Notes under the pieces: generated by a model
Databases searched by the model: none
The model's input: only the letters and a program-made list of their open reading frames with translations
What the model was told of the DNA's origin: nothing
NCBI GenBank assembly: GCA_029264655.1
Contig: JARHZY010000136.1
Location: forward strand, 1-14,434
Direction: 5' to 3'
From: Helicobacter sp.
Lineage (GTDB): Bacteria; Campylobacterota; Campylobacteria; Campylobacterales; Helicobacteraceae
Length of the DNA stretch: 14,434 bases
Made by a program: the position numbers and the translations under genes
Part shown: positions 7,383-14,434 of the stretch, piece after piece
How positions within the stretch are numbered: position 1 is the stretch's first letter
Layout of the letters: every line of letters starts with the position of its first letter

Positions 7383-8078
7383 CTAATTATATGTTTTTAA
7401 AATAACTTCTCTATTGATATTGCCATCTAAAAAATAGATTTCTCGATGTGCATATTGTGCCATATCGGGTTCATGTGTTACCATAAGAATCGTGATATGC
7501 ATATCACGATTGAGACGCGTAAGAATTTCCATTACTTCATTACTGCGTTGTGTATCAAGGTTTCCTGTTGGTTCGTCTGCAAGCAAGAATAAAGGATGCA
7601 TAACAATTGCACGTGCAATTGCTACGCGTTGGCATTGTCCTCCACTAAGCTCTGCACTACTATGGTGTGCCCATTGTCTAAGACCAACCATATCAAGTGC
7701 TTCTAACGCAAGTTTTGTGCGTTCTTTTTTGTGCATACCGCGATATATAAGTGGTAATTCTACATTTTCAAGAGCAGATGTCCTTGACAAAAGATTAAAG
7801 CCTTGAAAAATAAATCCTATATAATGCCTTCGTAATAAAGCCCTTTGTGTGCGTGTGAGTCCAAACACATCAACACCATTAAAATAATATTTCCCAGTTG
7901 TTGCCACATCAAGACAACCTAAAATATTTGCCATTGTAGATTTGCCTGAACCAGAAGGTCCCATCAGTGCTACAAACTCACCTTTTGCAACTTGCAAATT
8001 AACCCCATGTAGTGCTTGGAATACGCTTTTACCCTTACCATATACCTTTGTAATAGATTCTAATTGTATAAAACTCAA
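7383..8078 (-). CDS. ABC transporter ATP-binding protein, LolD/MacB type, no adjacent permease
   Basis: 231 residues from TTG 8078. Walker A is GPSGSGKST (40-48), the Q-loop is FIFQGFN, the signature is LSGGQCQRVAIARA (from 144), Walker B is LFLLADEPTGNLD and the switch His is in MVTHEPD. The EPTGNLD and MGPSGSGKST forms are typical of the LolD/MacB/FtsE-like group that powers extraction or export from the inner membrane. The usual Gln in LSGGQQQR is Cys here. An ATG at 8093 is in frame, but the likely -10 box at 8108-8113 would leave it only about 7 nt of leader and no ribosome site, while GGAG 8088-8091 stands 9 nt before TTG 8078; the protein then begins MSFIQLESITKVYG. No permease lies next to it, so its partner must be elsewhere. 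LolA at 4576 is not proof of a Lol role. Confidence 0.88.
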   Translation of the reverse strand: MSFIQLESITKVYGKGKSVFQALHGVNLQVAKGEFVALMGPSGSGKSTMANILGCLDVATTGKYYFNGVDVFGLTRTQRALLRRHYIGFIFQGFNLLSRTSALENVELPLIYRGMHKKERTKLALEALDMVGLRQWAHHSSAELSGGQCQRVAIARAIVMHPLFLLADEPTGNLDTQRSNEVMEILTRLNRDMHITILMVTHEPDMAQYAHREIYFLDGNINREVILKTYN

Positions 8079-8087
8079 AATGTAAAA

Positions 8088-8113
8088 CTCCATATTTTAT
8101 CACATATAATTGT
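8088..8113 (-). promoter_or_regulatory. -10 box and ribosome site of the ABC ATPase
   Basis: On the minus strand TACAAT (8113-8108) follows TTTATGC, and GGAG (8091-8088) follows about 16 nt later. The geometry supports translation from TTG 8078 rather than ATG 8093. Confidence 0.5.
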
Positions 8114-8162
8114 AGCATAAATCAGAAAAAAGCGTATCTGTATTTTATTGCTACAATATGAT

Positions 8163-9773
8163 TTATAGTAGTTTTTCTGGCATAATCTTTGCCAAAGTTT
8201 TATAAAAACGCAACCATATACTTGTATTTGGTGGAACAAAAAAATGTTGTGTGCCGTGATCATCTTGCATAACCCAATGGCATTTGTGTTTATTTGTATC
8301 ACATACTATTTTATAGGAATCTTGCATTTGGGATTCTGTAATATGACGCAATTGCATTGCAAGCTCTTCGTTTCTAAAAAATACAATGCTTTCTGTATTC
8401 AACATAGCAGATCTATAATCAAAATTAAAACTACCAACTGCAATAGTATGGGAATCTATAATCATATATTTTGAATGTAGGCTTACTTTGCCTTTTGAAG
8501 AATGGTAAAATTTTACCTTGTCTTTTAACTTTGCTTTTTTAGATTCTAAATTTGGATATTCATATATCTGCACGCCCATGAGTGCAAGCTTATCGCGGTA
8601 TTTCTCCCAATGTGAATATACTGGTATAACATCTACAGAAGCAAGCGAATTTGTTAGAATCTTAATTTCAATGCCACGTTGGTGTATAAAATCATGCCAT
8701 ACATCCATTGCTGCAATTCCGGGCACAAGATAAGATGAAGCTATAATAATAGATTGTTTGGCATGGCTTAAATTATATGAGAGTGCCTCTAAAATTGGGG
8801 TTGTAATAGGTATATCCCCTTCATCAATTTTTTTTGGAGAATCTGCTAAAAATATGCCCTCGCCCCATGCTATATGAAATTGTTTATTTTTATATTTTGT
8901 TTTAAATGTTTCTATATCATGGAGATATTCTTCCCAATCTTCTGGCTTTATGTTGTCTTGTTTTGCTTGTTCTTTTGGGCTTTTTGCACGTTTGAGATAC
9001 TTTTTTATTTTCCGTTTGCTAGGAAAGAGATGCACGGGAATACTTCGTTTATAGTTCCAAAATTCCTCAAAGTTTAGTTTTGCATCTTTTGCAATATTAC
9101 CAATAAAAAGTAAGTCTGTATCAGTAAAATTTACACTAGCATTTTCAAAATATTCATCAGCAATATTGCGTCCCCCAACAATAAGGGCGGTATCATCAAA
9201 GATAAAAAGTTTATTGTGCATACGCTTATTAATGCGACTAAAATCAAATATTGCCTCAAAGGCACGTAGCATACCAAAGCGGAAAAAATAAGGGTTAAAA
9301 ATACGCACCTCAATATTTTTGTGATTATCAAGCATCATTAATTCATAAAAATCAGATGAAATTCCATTATCATCTATTAAGATTCTAATCTTTACTCCAC
9401 GATTTGCAGCTTCATAGAGTTCTCTTGTTAGCAGTCTTGAGGTAAGCTCATTTTTATAAATATAGGTTTGAATGTCAATGGTTTTTGTTGCCATTTGCAC
9501 GAAGCCAAGCCTATGTAAAAGTGCGCTTGAGCCATCTGCAATAATTAATGCCCCATCTTTTTGTTGTTGCAATTCTGTTGCATATGGCGTTGCAATAGGG
9601 CTTATAAATGTATTATAATGTGGTGTATAATGTGTTTTTATGCTATGATTCATAGCTGTGAGTGGCGAGCATGCACTAAAAATGATTAATACAAGCACAC
9701 ATAATAAAATAGCGCCAACAAAAGCAATGCTAAGGTTGAATATCGTAAAAAAATCAGGTAAATTTTTTTCCAT
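8163..9773 (-). CDS. Phospholipase D/cardiolipin synthase family protein (ClsC-like)
   Basis: 536 residues with two HKD motifs: MHNKLFIFDD (H186, K188, D193) and LHSKYMIID (H433, K435, D440), each followed by the usual GGRN or GSFNFD. The family joins phosphatidyl groups to make cardiolipin or hydrolyses phospholipids; length and SSYLVPG fit the ClsC-type synthases. The N-terminus has one membrane segment (about 15-33) ending in FSAC at residue 35, which could be an imperfect lipobox (Phe instead of Leu at -3), so the protein is either a lipoprotein or anchored by that segment facing the periplasm. H. pylori has a comparable protein (HP0190, from memory). Start ATG 9773 is only 5 nt after the pepD stop and its ribosome site is weak (GGGA), so it probably depends on pepD translation. 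Confidence 0.88.
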   Translation of the reverse strand: MEKNLPDFFTIFNLSIAFVGAILLCVLVLIIFSACSPLTAMNHSIKTHYTPHYNTFISPIATPYATELQQQKDGALIIADGSSALLHRLGFVQMATKTIDIQTYIYKNELTSRLLTRELYEAANRGVKIRILIDDNGISSDFYELMMLDNHKNIEVRIFNPYFFRFGMLRAFEAIFDFSRINKRMHNKLFIFDDTALIVGGRNIADEYFENASVNFTDTDLLFIGNIAKDAKLNFEEFWNYKRSIPVHLFPSKRKIKKYLKRAKSPKEQAKQDNIKPEDWEEYLHDIETFKTKYKNKQFHIAWGEGIFLADSPKKIDEGDIPITTPILEALSYNLSHAKQSIIIASSYLVPGIAAMDVWHDFIHQRGIEIKILTNSLASVDVIPVYSHWEKYRDKLALMGVQIYEYPNLESKKAKLKDKVKFYHSSKGKVSLHSKYMIIDSHTIAVGSFNFDYRSAMLNTESIVFFRNEELAMQLRHITESQMQDSYKIVCDTNKHKCHWVMQDDHGTQHFFVPPNTSIWLRFYKTLAKIMPEKLL

Positions 9774-9778
9774 AATTT

Positions 9779-11305
9779 TTATAATTTTCCCATAAAGTCT
9801 TGTAGGATTGCCACCATAATACCAGCACTCTCAACCCATACTTCTTCATTGATAGAATGCGGGGCATTAATAGATGGTCCAATACTTAATGCAATAATAT
9901 CGGTTAATCCCATGTCTTGGAATCTTTGCAATAATATCCCACACTCAAGCCCCGCATGTAATTCAACTATTTTTGGTGTTATGCCAAGAGATTGTGTATA
10001 TTTACGCATGCTAAGACACATTTGTTGTGTTATTGCTTTTAGTGTATGTGGAGTGTGTTTGGTTGGCAATGATTGGTCTTTTGCTCGGCAAAGTGTAGTA
10101 TTTATGCTTTTATCTTGCTTTTCCCATGGTGCATAATATTCACTCACTTTTATTTGTATGCTTTCTTTGTGTTGGTTTTGTTGTGGTTGCATAAGCAATG
10201 TTTTAAGATTATCAAGATTTGTTTGCAATAAAGTATTTGTGTTTGCACGTCCCATAAAGGCTAGTTCTATATTGCCATGTGCAAATGAAATGTGAGAGAG
10301 ACTGCGTGAATTTTGCACAGATTTACCAGTAGTGTTTAGCACGCCAATTTGTAAATTTGTGAGAAAACGATATAAAATTGTAAAATCTATACCATTTGGT
10401 GTTTGCAAAAATATTTCATTTGTTTTATCAAGTAGTTCATTATGTTGTTCTTTTAGTTCCTTAAGCACAAAAAACTCATGTGTTTGTTTATGTAATTTTT
10501 GCTCACTTGCAATAATAATTTTTGAGTGCATCGGAATTGAATTGCGTTTTTCTCCACCTTTCCAATTGATTACAAATAATGGTGTTTTGCTAGCATGCTG
10601 TTGCGATATTTTATGCAAGAAATGTGCACTTTCAAGAATTGCGTTTTGATAGCTTGGTGCGGTATTATTAATATCAAGTCCGCTATGCCCTCCAGCAAAA
10701 TTTTGTGATTCTAAAATATAGTAATGGTAATTTAGCGGGATTTGTGTGGTTGTGAATTCGCTTTGATAATTTAAATCAAAGCCACCAGCGCAGCCTATAG
10801 TAATCTCTCCAAGCACTTCAGAATCTAGATTCAATAGAATTTTTGAGCGAATAGGAATGTTTAGCCCTTTTGCTCCAATCATACCCACTTCTTCATCGTT
10901 TGTAAAAAGAAATTCCGCGTCCATGCCTTGTTGCATGAAATACATCATCATTGCCATACCCATACCATTATCAGCTCCAAGACTAGAATCTTGTGCTTTT
11001 AGCCATGTTTGCTCTTTGCCATTTTTTTTCCTTTTTGTTTGTAAGAGTTTGAGTGCAAGATTTTGTGCAGCTACGCCAACACATACCATATCGTAGTGGC
11101 ACTGAAAACAAACCTTTGGGTTTGCATTCTCTTTGTGAGCCAATATGTTGCCAAATGCGTCTTTTTGTATAATGTAATGGTGTGTAGTTGCAAAAGATTC
11201 TAAAAATGCTGCCATTTTATGTGTGTTGTGGCTACCATGTGGAATAGTTGTTAGTCGATAAAAAATATCAAGTATTGCTTGTGTGGGGTTATTGTTTTTA
11301 TGCAT
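9779..11305 (-). CDS. pepD: Aminoacyl-histidine dipeptidase (PepD, M20 family)
   Basis: 508 residues, close to the length of E. coli PepD. This cytoplasmic zinc enzyme cleaves Xaa-His and other dipeptides. Metal and catalytic residues are visible in the family order: CHYDMV (H70, D72), SLGADNG (D112), TNDEEVGMIGA (E138, E139), LLNLDSE (D161) followed by IGCAGG, and a C-terminal HAGLECG (near 450) and NAPHSINE (near 483). Start ATG 11305 has AAGGAAG upstream. It is the first gene of a unit with the PLD family protein. Histidine-peptide use could help amino-acid supply in the host gut, but that is inference. Confidence 0.93.
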   Translation of the reverse strand: MHKNNNPTQAILDIFYRLTTIPHGSHNTHKMAAFLESFATTHHYIIQKDAFGNILAHKENANPKVCFQCHYDMVCVGVAAQNLALKLLQTKRKKNGKEQTWLKAQDSSLGADNGMGMAMMMYFMQQGMDAEFLFTNDEEVGMIGAKGLNIPIRSKILLNLDSEVLGEITIGCAGGFDLNYQSEFTTTQIPLNYHYYILESQNFAGGHSGLDINNTAPSYQNAILESAHFLHKISQQHASKTPLFVINWKGGEKRNSIPMHSKIIIASEQKLHKQTHEFFVLKELKEQHNELLDKTNEIFLQTPNGIDFTILYRFLTNLQIGVLNTTGKSVQNSRSLSHISFAHGNIELAFMGRANTNTLLQTNLDNLKTLLMQPQQNQHKESIQIKVSEYYAPWEKQDKSINTTLCRAKDQSLPTKHTPHTLKAITQQMCLSMRKYTQSLGITPKIVELHAGLECGILLQRFQDMGLTDIIALSIGPSINAPHSINEEVWVESAGIMVAILQDFMGKL

Positions 11306-11335
11306 AAATCTTCCTTATCACTTTAATTACGCTAT

Positions 11336-11350
11336 ATTATATTTATTATA
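11336..11350 (-). promoter_or_regulatory. Two candidate -10 boxes for pepD
   Basis: On the minus strand two TATAAT copies (11350-11345 and 11341-11336) lie 9 bases apart, upstream of ATG 11305. Confidence 0.45.
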
Positions 11351-11415
11351 GCTTTGAATATTATATTTTTGATAAATCCTTATTTATTGTTTAATAAAAG
11401 CATTTTAATTTTAGA

Positions 11416-11421
11416 TATAAT
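11416..11421 (+). promoter_or_regulatory. -10 box for aroQ
   Basis: A perfect TATAAT 37 nt before ATG 11453. The ribosome site AAGGA is at 11442-11446, 6 nt before the start. Confidence 0.6.
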
Positions 11422-11452
11422 AAAAGTTTTAAATTTTATATAAGGAATATGT

Positions 11453-11953
11453 ATGAAGATATTAGTGATTCAGGGACCAAATCTTAATATGTTGGGGCAT
11501 AGGGACCCAAGATTATATGGCACGATGACATTAGAGCAAATCCATAGCAATATGAGTGCATTTGCTACAACTCAAAAGGGTGCTGATGGCGAATCATTGG
11601 AACTTGAGTTTTTTCAAAGTAATTTTGAAGGGGAAATTATTGATAAATTGCAGGAGTGTGTTGGTGGTGAGTATGATGGTGTTATTATGAATCCGGGTGG
11701 CTTATCGCATACTTCTATTTGTGTGGCCGATGCGATTGTGGCATCAGGTGTGCCTGTAGTTGAAGCACATTTAAGCAATATCCATGCACGCGAACCAGAA
11801 CGTAGAGCAAGTGTTACAGGTGCAGTAAGTGTTGGTGTGATTGCAGGTTTTGGACCATTAAGCTACCATTTAGCACTCATTGCTGTTATGAATGTTGTGA
11901 ATGAATTAAAAATGCTAAAACAAAACGCACAGACACAACAAATCCAACAATAA
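11453..11953 (+). CDS. aroQ: Type II 3-dehydroquinate dehydratase (AroQ)
   Basis: 166 residues. It is a dodecameric cytoplasmic enzyme that dehydrates 3-dehydroquinate to 3-dehydroshikimate, step three of the shikimate pathway. Active-site elements are all present: QGPNLNMLG, HRDPRLYG (R17 and the catalytic Y22), FQSNFEGEIID, NPGGLSHTSI (N80, H86) and EAHLSNIHAREPERR (H106, R113). The N-terminal 23 residues agree almost fully with my memory of H. pylori AroQ; one difference is NPGG for NPGA. It has its own promoter and lies divergent from pepD. The gene after it is not intact, so no operon partner remains downstream. Confidence 0.95.
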   Translation: MKILVIQGPNLNMLGHRDPRLYGTMTLEQIHSNMSAFATTQKGADGESLELEFFQSNFEGEIIDKLQECVGGEYDGVIMNPGGLSHTSICVADAIVASGVPVVEAHLSNIHAREPERRASVTGAVSVGVIAGFGPLSYHLALIAVMNVVNELKMLKQNAQTQQIQQ

Positions 11954-12955
11954 TTATAAATATACATAAAACAAACGCTATGGTATTATCGCTCTACAGA
12001 GGGTAGATATAGCCATATTGGTTGGGAGTAAAACACACAATATTAAGATAAATCCAAATAACAAAAGATTTATTTTTAAGGGGACTAGCTAGTAAATCCA
12101 AACAAAACTAAATGTTTTAATATAGATTATGGGGTAATTGGTTTGTTGCTATGCTTTATCCTAGATATTCGCAGATAGTAAAAATATATAATAAAACTCT
12201 TCTAAAACATATATAATAATAAAATGCTACTATTTCATAAAATATAGTAATTTTAATAGCTTTTGTATTGCAGCAAGAATGCTAATAAGCAGCATTGGAT
12301 ATAAAATAATAATCTCATATTTAATATAATTAAGCATGAGAAAGACAATTAACTATTATTAGACATATTGTTAGATACATCAAACTTAAGTGGCTATCTA
12401 AAATAGCAAAGCAGATTTGCATTCATTTTAAATAAACAATACTAAAATGTTTATAGTAAGTATTACCGCTAAATATTAAATAGTCTTATATTTATACATA
12501 AAAGATATTTTCAAATATAGTGTTCTAATTTTAATGTGTTATCTCTCTATTTTGAGATTACATTATACCGCTAATGAGAACAATAATTAAACATATGGCT
12601 ACTAAACTACAGAGATAAATATTATTGCAATATCTCTATATAGCCCAAATATGCTTTATGAGAATCTACATTATAACATAAGGTTATAGCAAATTTTAGC
12701 ATGAAAATTACTTTAGCTAAAATTCTAAAAACTATGCTATTAGATTTGGATAAATATAACTCTTAATATCAAGATGTAATGAATTGACCATCATTGTTGT
12801 GGTATGTAAATATAAGATTGCATACATGATTTATAAATTTTTATTTATGGGCTTACAAACTTTGTGAGATGGGTATGCTGAAATATTTATGACTTAAAGA
12901 ATAGACTACTAGGTTAATAAGAAATATTATTGGTGTTGAAATATTGTCAATCTAA
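11954..12955. other. AT-rich stretch, no gene seen
   Basis: About 1 kb after aroQ with stops in every frame and no coding stretch above roughly 30 codons that reads like protein. A clean small hairpin (AATGCT 12278-12283 with AGCATT 12291-12296) has no T-tract. No tRNA, rRNA or array is visible, and no clear aroQ terminator. Confidence 0.6.
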
Positions 12956-13390
12956 TTTCTAAAGGTAAAAAATTGTGTAGTAAGGAAAAATTCAATAAAA
13001 ATGGGCGAAGTGGGTGAGTGCAAAGATAATATGAATAAAATTTTCATGTTAATGAAAAAAGATTTAAATTTGGATTTAATGGCTAAAAAAGAAATAGTAG
13101 CCTATGGTAGAGAAGCCTATACTCTCTATACTCAAATCCAAAGTGCTGATAGGCGACTAGTTCAAAAAAATATTTTACCAATTTAATAATATATCATCAG
13201 ATTCCCAACGCAATAAAGATTTCTTGGTAAAATAATATGGTTTTACGCAAATAACCATTGATTTTATAAAAGAACAAAAAGCAAATTTACAAATTAAAGT
13301 GACATATTAAAATCCTACAAAAGATAGAGAAAAATGCAACTATTTATAGTAGAAAACAACATTACTAAAAAGTTACTGAAATTGCATTAA
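12956..13390 (+). pseudogene. Decayed gene in three frames, family not recognised
   Basis: Three consecutive plus-strand pieces read like one protein after frameshifts. The first is open from 12956 to TAA 13184-13186 (from ATG 13001: MGEVGECKDN, later KKEIVAYGREAYTLYTQIQ and SADRRLVQKNILP). The second shifts frame at about 13182 (FNNISSDSQRNKDFLVK, an in-frame TAA at 13233-13235, then GFTQITIDFIKEQKANLQIK and, after another TAA, NPTKDREK). The third starts at ATG 13334 in the original frame (MQLFIVENNITKKLL). Hydrophilic, Lys-rich, no membrane segment. ATG 13001 has no well-placed ribosome site. A 61-codon small gene at 13001-13186 remains possible but less likely. Confidence 0.5.
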
Positions 13391-13561
13391 ATGGTAACTA
13401 AAAGCTAAAGATTTGGTGTTTGTTAAAGCATTGCTTATTGTATAATCTAGCCCTTCTTTAAAACTTACTTCTCTTTCTATTTCTTTATTTGCTCTCACAT
13501 AATCAAGCGGATTTGTTATAAAATATATAAATATAATAAAAAAATATATTAAAATAATAAG
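13373..13561 (-). pseudogene. Minus-strand coding relic, unrecognised
   Basis: An open frame of 62 codons without ATG, bounded by TAA at 13562-13564 and ending at TAA 13373-13375. The first third is AT-run hydrophobic; the rest reads as TNPLDYVRANKEIEREVSF, KEGLDYTISNALTNTKS, LAFSYHLMQFQ, with balanced composition unlike the AT-rich noise around it. It follows the DUF285 relic on the same strand, and I cannot say whether both belong to one gene. Confidence 0.4.
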
Positions 13562-13601
13562 TTAGCCCAACAAATAAGTATTATTTATATCATTTTGGTT
13601 T

Positions 13602-13870
13602 TTATTTGGGATTTTTTACTTCATAAAACATCTCATTCATGTCAATTATTTTTGATACATCCTAAGAATTTAATAGTTGATTAAAGTTTGTTGTATCCAA
13701 AAACATACCTTGCATATTAACTATACTTGATACATCCCAAGATTCTATATCGCTCAAATCTTGTCTTGTGTCATCTTAAATAATTCACTCATATCTGCAT
13801 AAGGATTGTATCTGTGTTATCTAGGCATATAACCTCATTGTTTATAAGTTATTTTAATTCATTTTATTAT
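13602..13870 (-). pseudogene. Decayed DUF285/BspA-like surface repeat protein
   Basis: On the minus strand two DUF285 repeat units are legible: IESWDVSSIVNMQGMF with TTNFNQLLNS, and DVSKIIDMNEMFYE, the classic (S/N)WDVS-x(2-3)-(N/D)M-x(2)-MF pattern with a FNQ-L-N link. Where the second unit needs Trp there is TAG (13662-13664); the DNA around it, TCTTAGGATGTATC, differs by one base from TCTTGGGATGTATC in the first unit. Upstream, NPYADMSELFK is joined to DDTRQDLSD only after a one-base shift near 13775, and VICLDNTDT needs another. These repeats form surface-exposed leucine-rich-like proteins, often acquired and recombined. The gene is dead here. The upstream limit is approximate. Confidence 0.7.
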
Positions 13871-13909
13871 TTTGTTTGTATATTTTATATCATTTTGGTG
13901 GTTTTATAT

Positions 13910-14114
13910 TTATTGCATTATAAAAGAAACTGCTCCTACCATACCTGCAGTGCGTGCAAGTGTTGGCATGGCAACTTTCTGCCTTTAATGTAGCGTTAGC
14001 TCTAGCACCTATGGGAATTAACGACAATGCTCTATCGTTAAAATTATTTACTATCGTTATAAAAGACGAGGACGTGGTGGCTTGGGACATATATTTAAAT
14101 TTGTATAATTGCAT
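13910..14114 (-). pseudogene. Possible coding relic, strand uncertain
   Basis: A stretch with clearly higher GC than its surroundings. On the minus strand SFITIVNNFNDRALSLIPI and GARANATLKAE run in one frame and, after a shift near 13975, VAMPTLARTAGMVGAVSFIM in another, ending at TAA 13910-13912. A 70-codon plus-strand frame from GTG 13954 (NVALALAPMGINDNALSLK) overlaps it and cannot be excluded. I favour minus because the two pieces read on smoothly and the DUF285 relic follows on the same strand. Confidence 0.35.
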
Positions 14115-14135
14115 CTATAACCCCAAATATAAAAA

Positions 14136-14434
14136 ATGCACTATAAAAATATCTCGAAAAATTTAGATTTTATTGATTTGCCTAAAGTAGATTATAAAGA
14201 ATAATTTGAAATTGTAATCTCTCTAAAGTAGCAAAACATCACATACCATTCATGATAAAATGCTATAGATATTATGAAGTAGCTATGGCACTGCTTCTAT
14301 TTGTATTGCTACCAAAAAATCCACTCTTTGCATTTTGTGGTGTTGCCCTTGTGCTTGTGGCTGTGCTACTTGGAGTTGCCTTATTGAAGCTGTTTTGTGA
14401 TCGTTGGTAGGCAGATGGTGAGCTATACCCCCTT
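14136..14434 (+). pseudogene. Broken gene for a small membrane protein, running to the window edge
   Basis: Plus-strand pieces join as one reading: MHYKNISKNLDFIDLPK and VDYKE (ATG 14136) end at a TAA, FEIV follows in frame, then after a one-base shift near 14215 the frame gives NLSKVAKHHIPFMIKCYRYY, EVAMALLLFVLLPKNPLFAF and CGVALVLVAVLLGVALLKLF. It meets TAG 14408-14410, after which ADGELYPL continues to the edge. Two membrane segments are likely. If only the last piece is translated, it would be a 52-residue protein from ATG 14252. GC rises sharply after 14280 and all frames are fairly open there, so the strand is not certain. Family not recognised. Confidence 0.45.

Noticed and set aside
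11960..12125. Minus-strand hydrophobic frames (for example NQYGYIYPL) after aroQ
   Set aside because: Only about 30 codons between stops and composition explained by AT-richness.
12540..12640. Repeated CTCTCTATTT/GAGATA words suggesting an array
   Set aside because: Only imperfect short hairpins with no regular spacing; no CRISPR-like repeat-spacer pattern.
14357..14432. Minus-strand GGGGGTATAGCTCA at the right edge, like the first 14 bases of a tRNA-Ala/Ile-type gene
   Set aside because: The partner D-stem GAGC does not follow, and no anticodon arm or GGTTCGA T-arm appears in the next 70 bases.

Overview
The window looks like chromosome from a Helicobacter, more likely an enterohepatic species than H. 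pylori. It is AT-rich. AroQ reads almost like the H. pylori enzyme (for example HRDPRLYG and FQSNFEGEIID), promoters have epsilon-proteobacterial -10 boxes with T-runs upstream, and there is an alpha-1,2-fucosyltransferase with a homopolymeric contingency tract. The species call is inference.

Layout. 1-179: the C-terminal end of an outer-membrane beta-barrel protein. 242-1305: a GT11 alpha-1,2-fucosyltransferase interrupted by a 15-G tract, so it is phase-OFF in this sequence. 1306-2055: AT-rich gap with a minus-strand coding relic. 2056-2979 (-): secreted four-cysteine protein of unknown function. 3222-5106 (+): a two-gene unit of a YajR-like MFS transporter and LolA. 5273-6452 (-): a NifU C-terminal-domain protein downstream of a PDC/Cache-like membrane protein. 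6611-8078 (-): a lone LolD/MacB-type ABC ATPase followed by a small outer-membrane barrel. 8163-11305 (-): aminoacyl-histidine dipeptidase PepD directly followed by a phospholipase D/cardiolipin synthase family protein. 11453-11953 (+): type II 3-dehydroquinase AroQ.

From 11954 to the right edge (about 2.5 kb) I find no intact gene. Its first kilobase shows nothing convincing. From 12956 on I read at least five broken coding relics on both strands, carrying stops and frameshifts. One is clearly a DUF285/BspA-like surface-protein repeat. This is a gene-decay zone.

Many of the intact genes concern the envelope: lipoprotein transport (LolA), phospholipid synthesis or remodelling (PLD family), outer-membrane barrels, a membrane sensor-like protein, an exporter and a surface-glycan fucosyltransferase. 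They do not form one pathway. The clearest biology is phase variation of the fucosyltransferase and the gene-decay zone. I do not see a convincing new multi-gene system.
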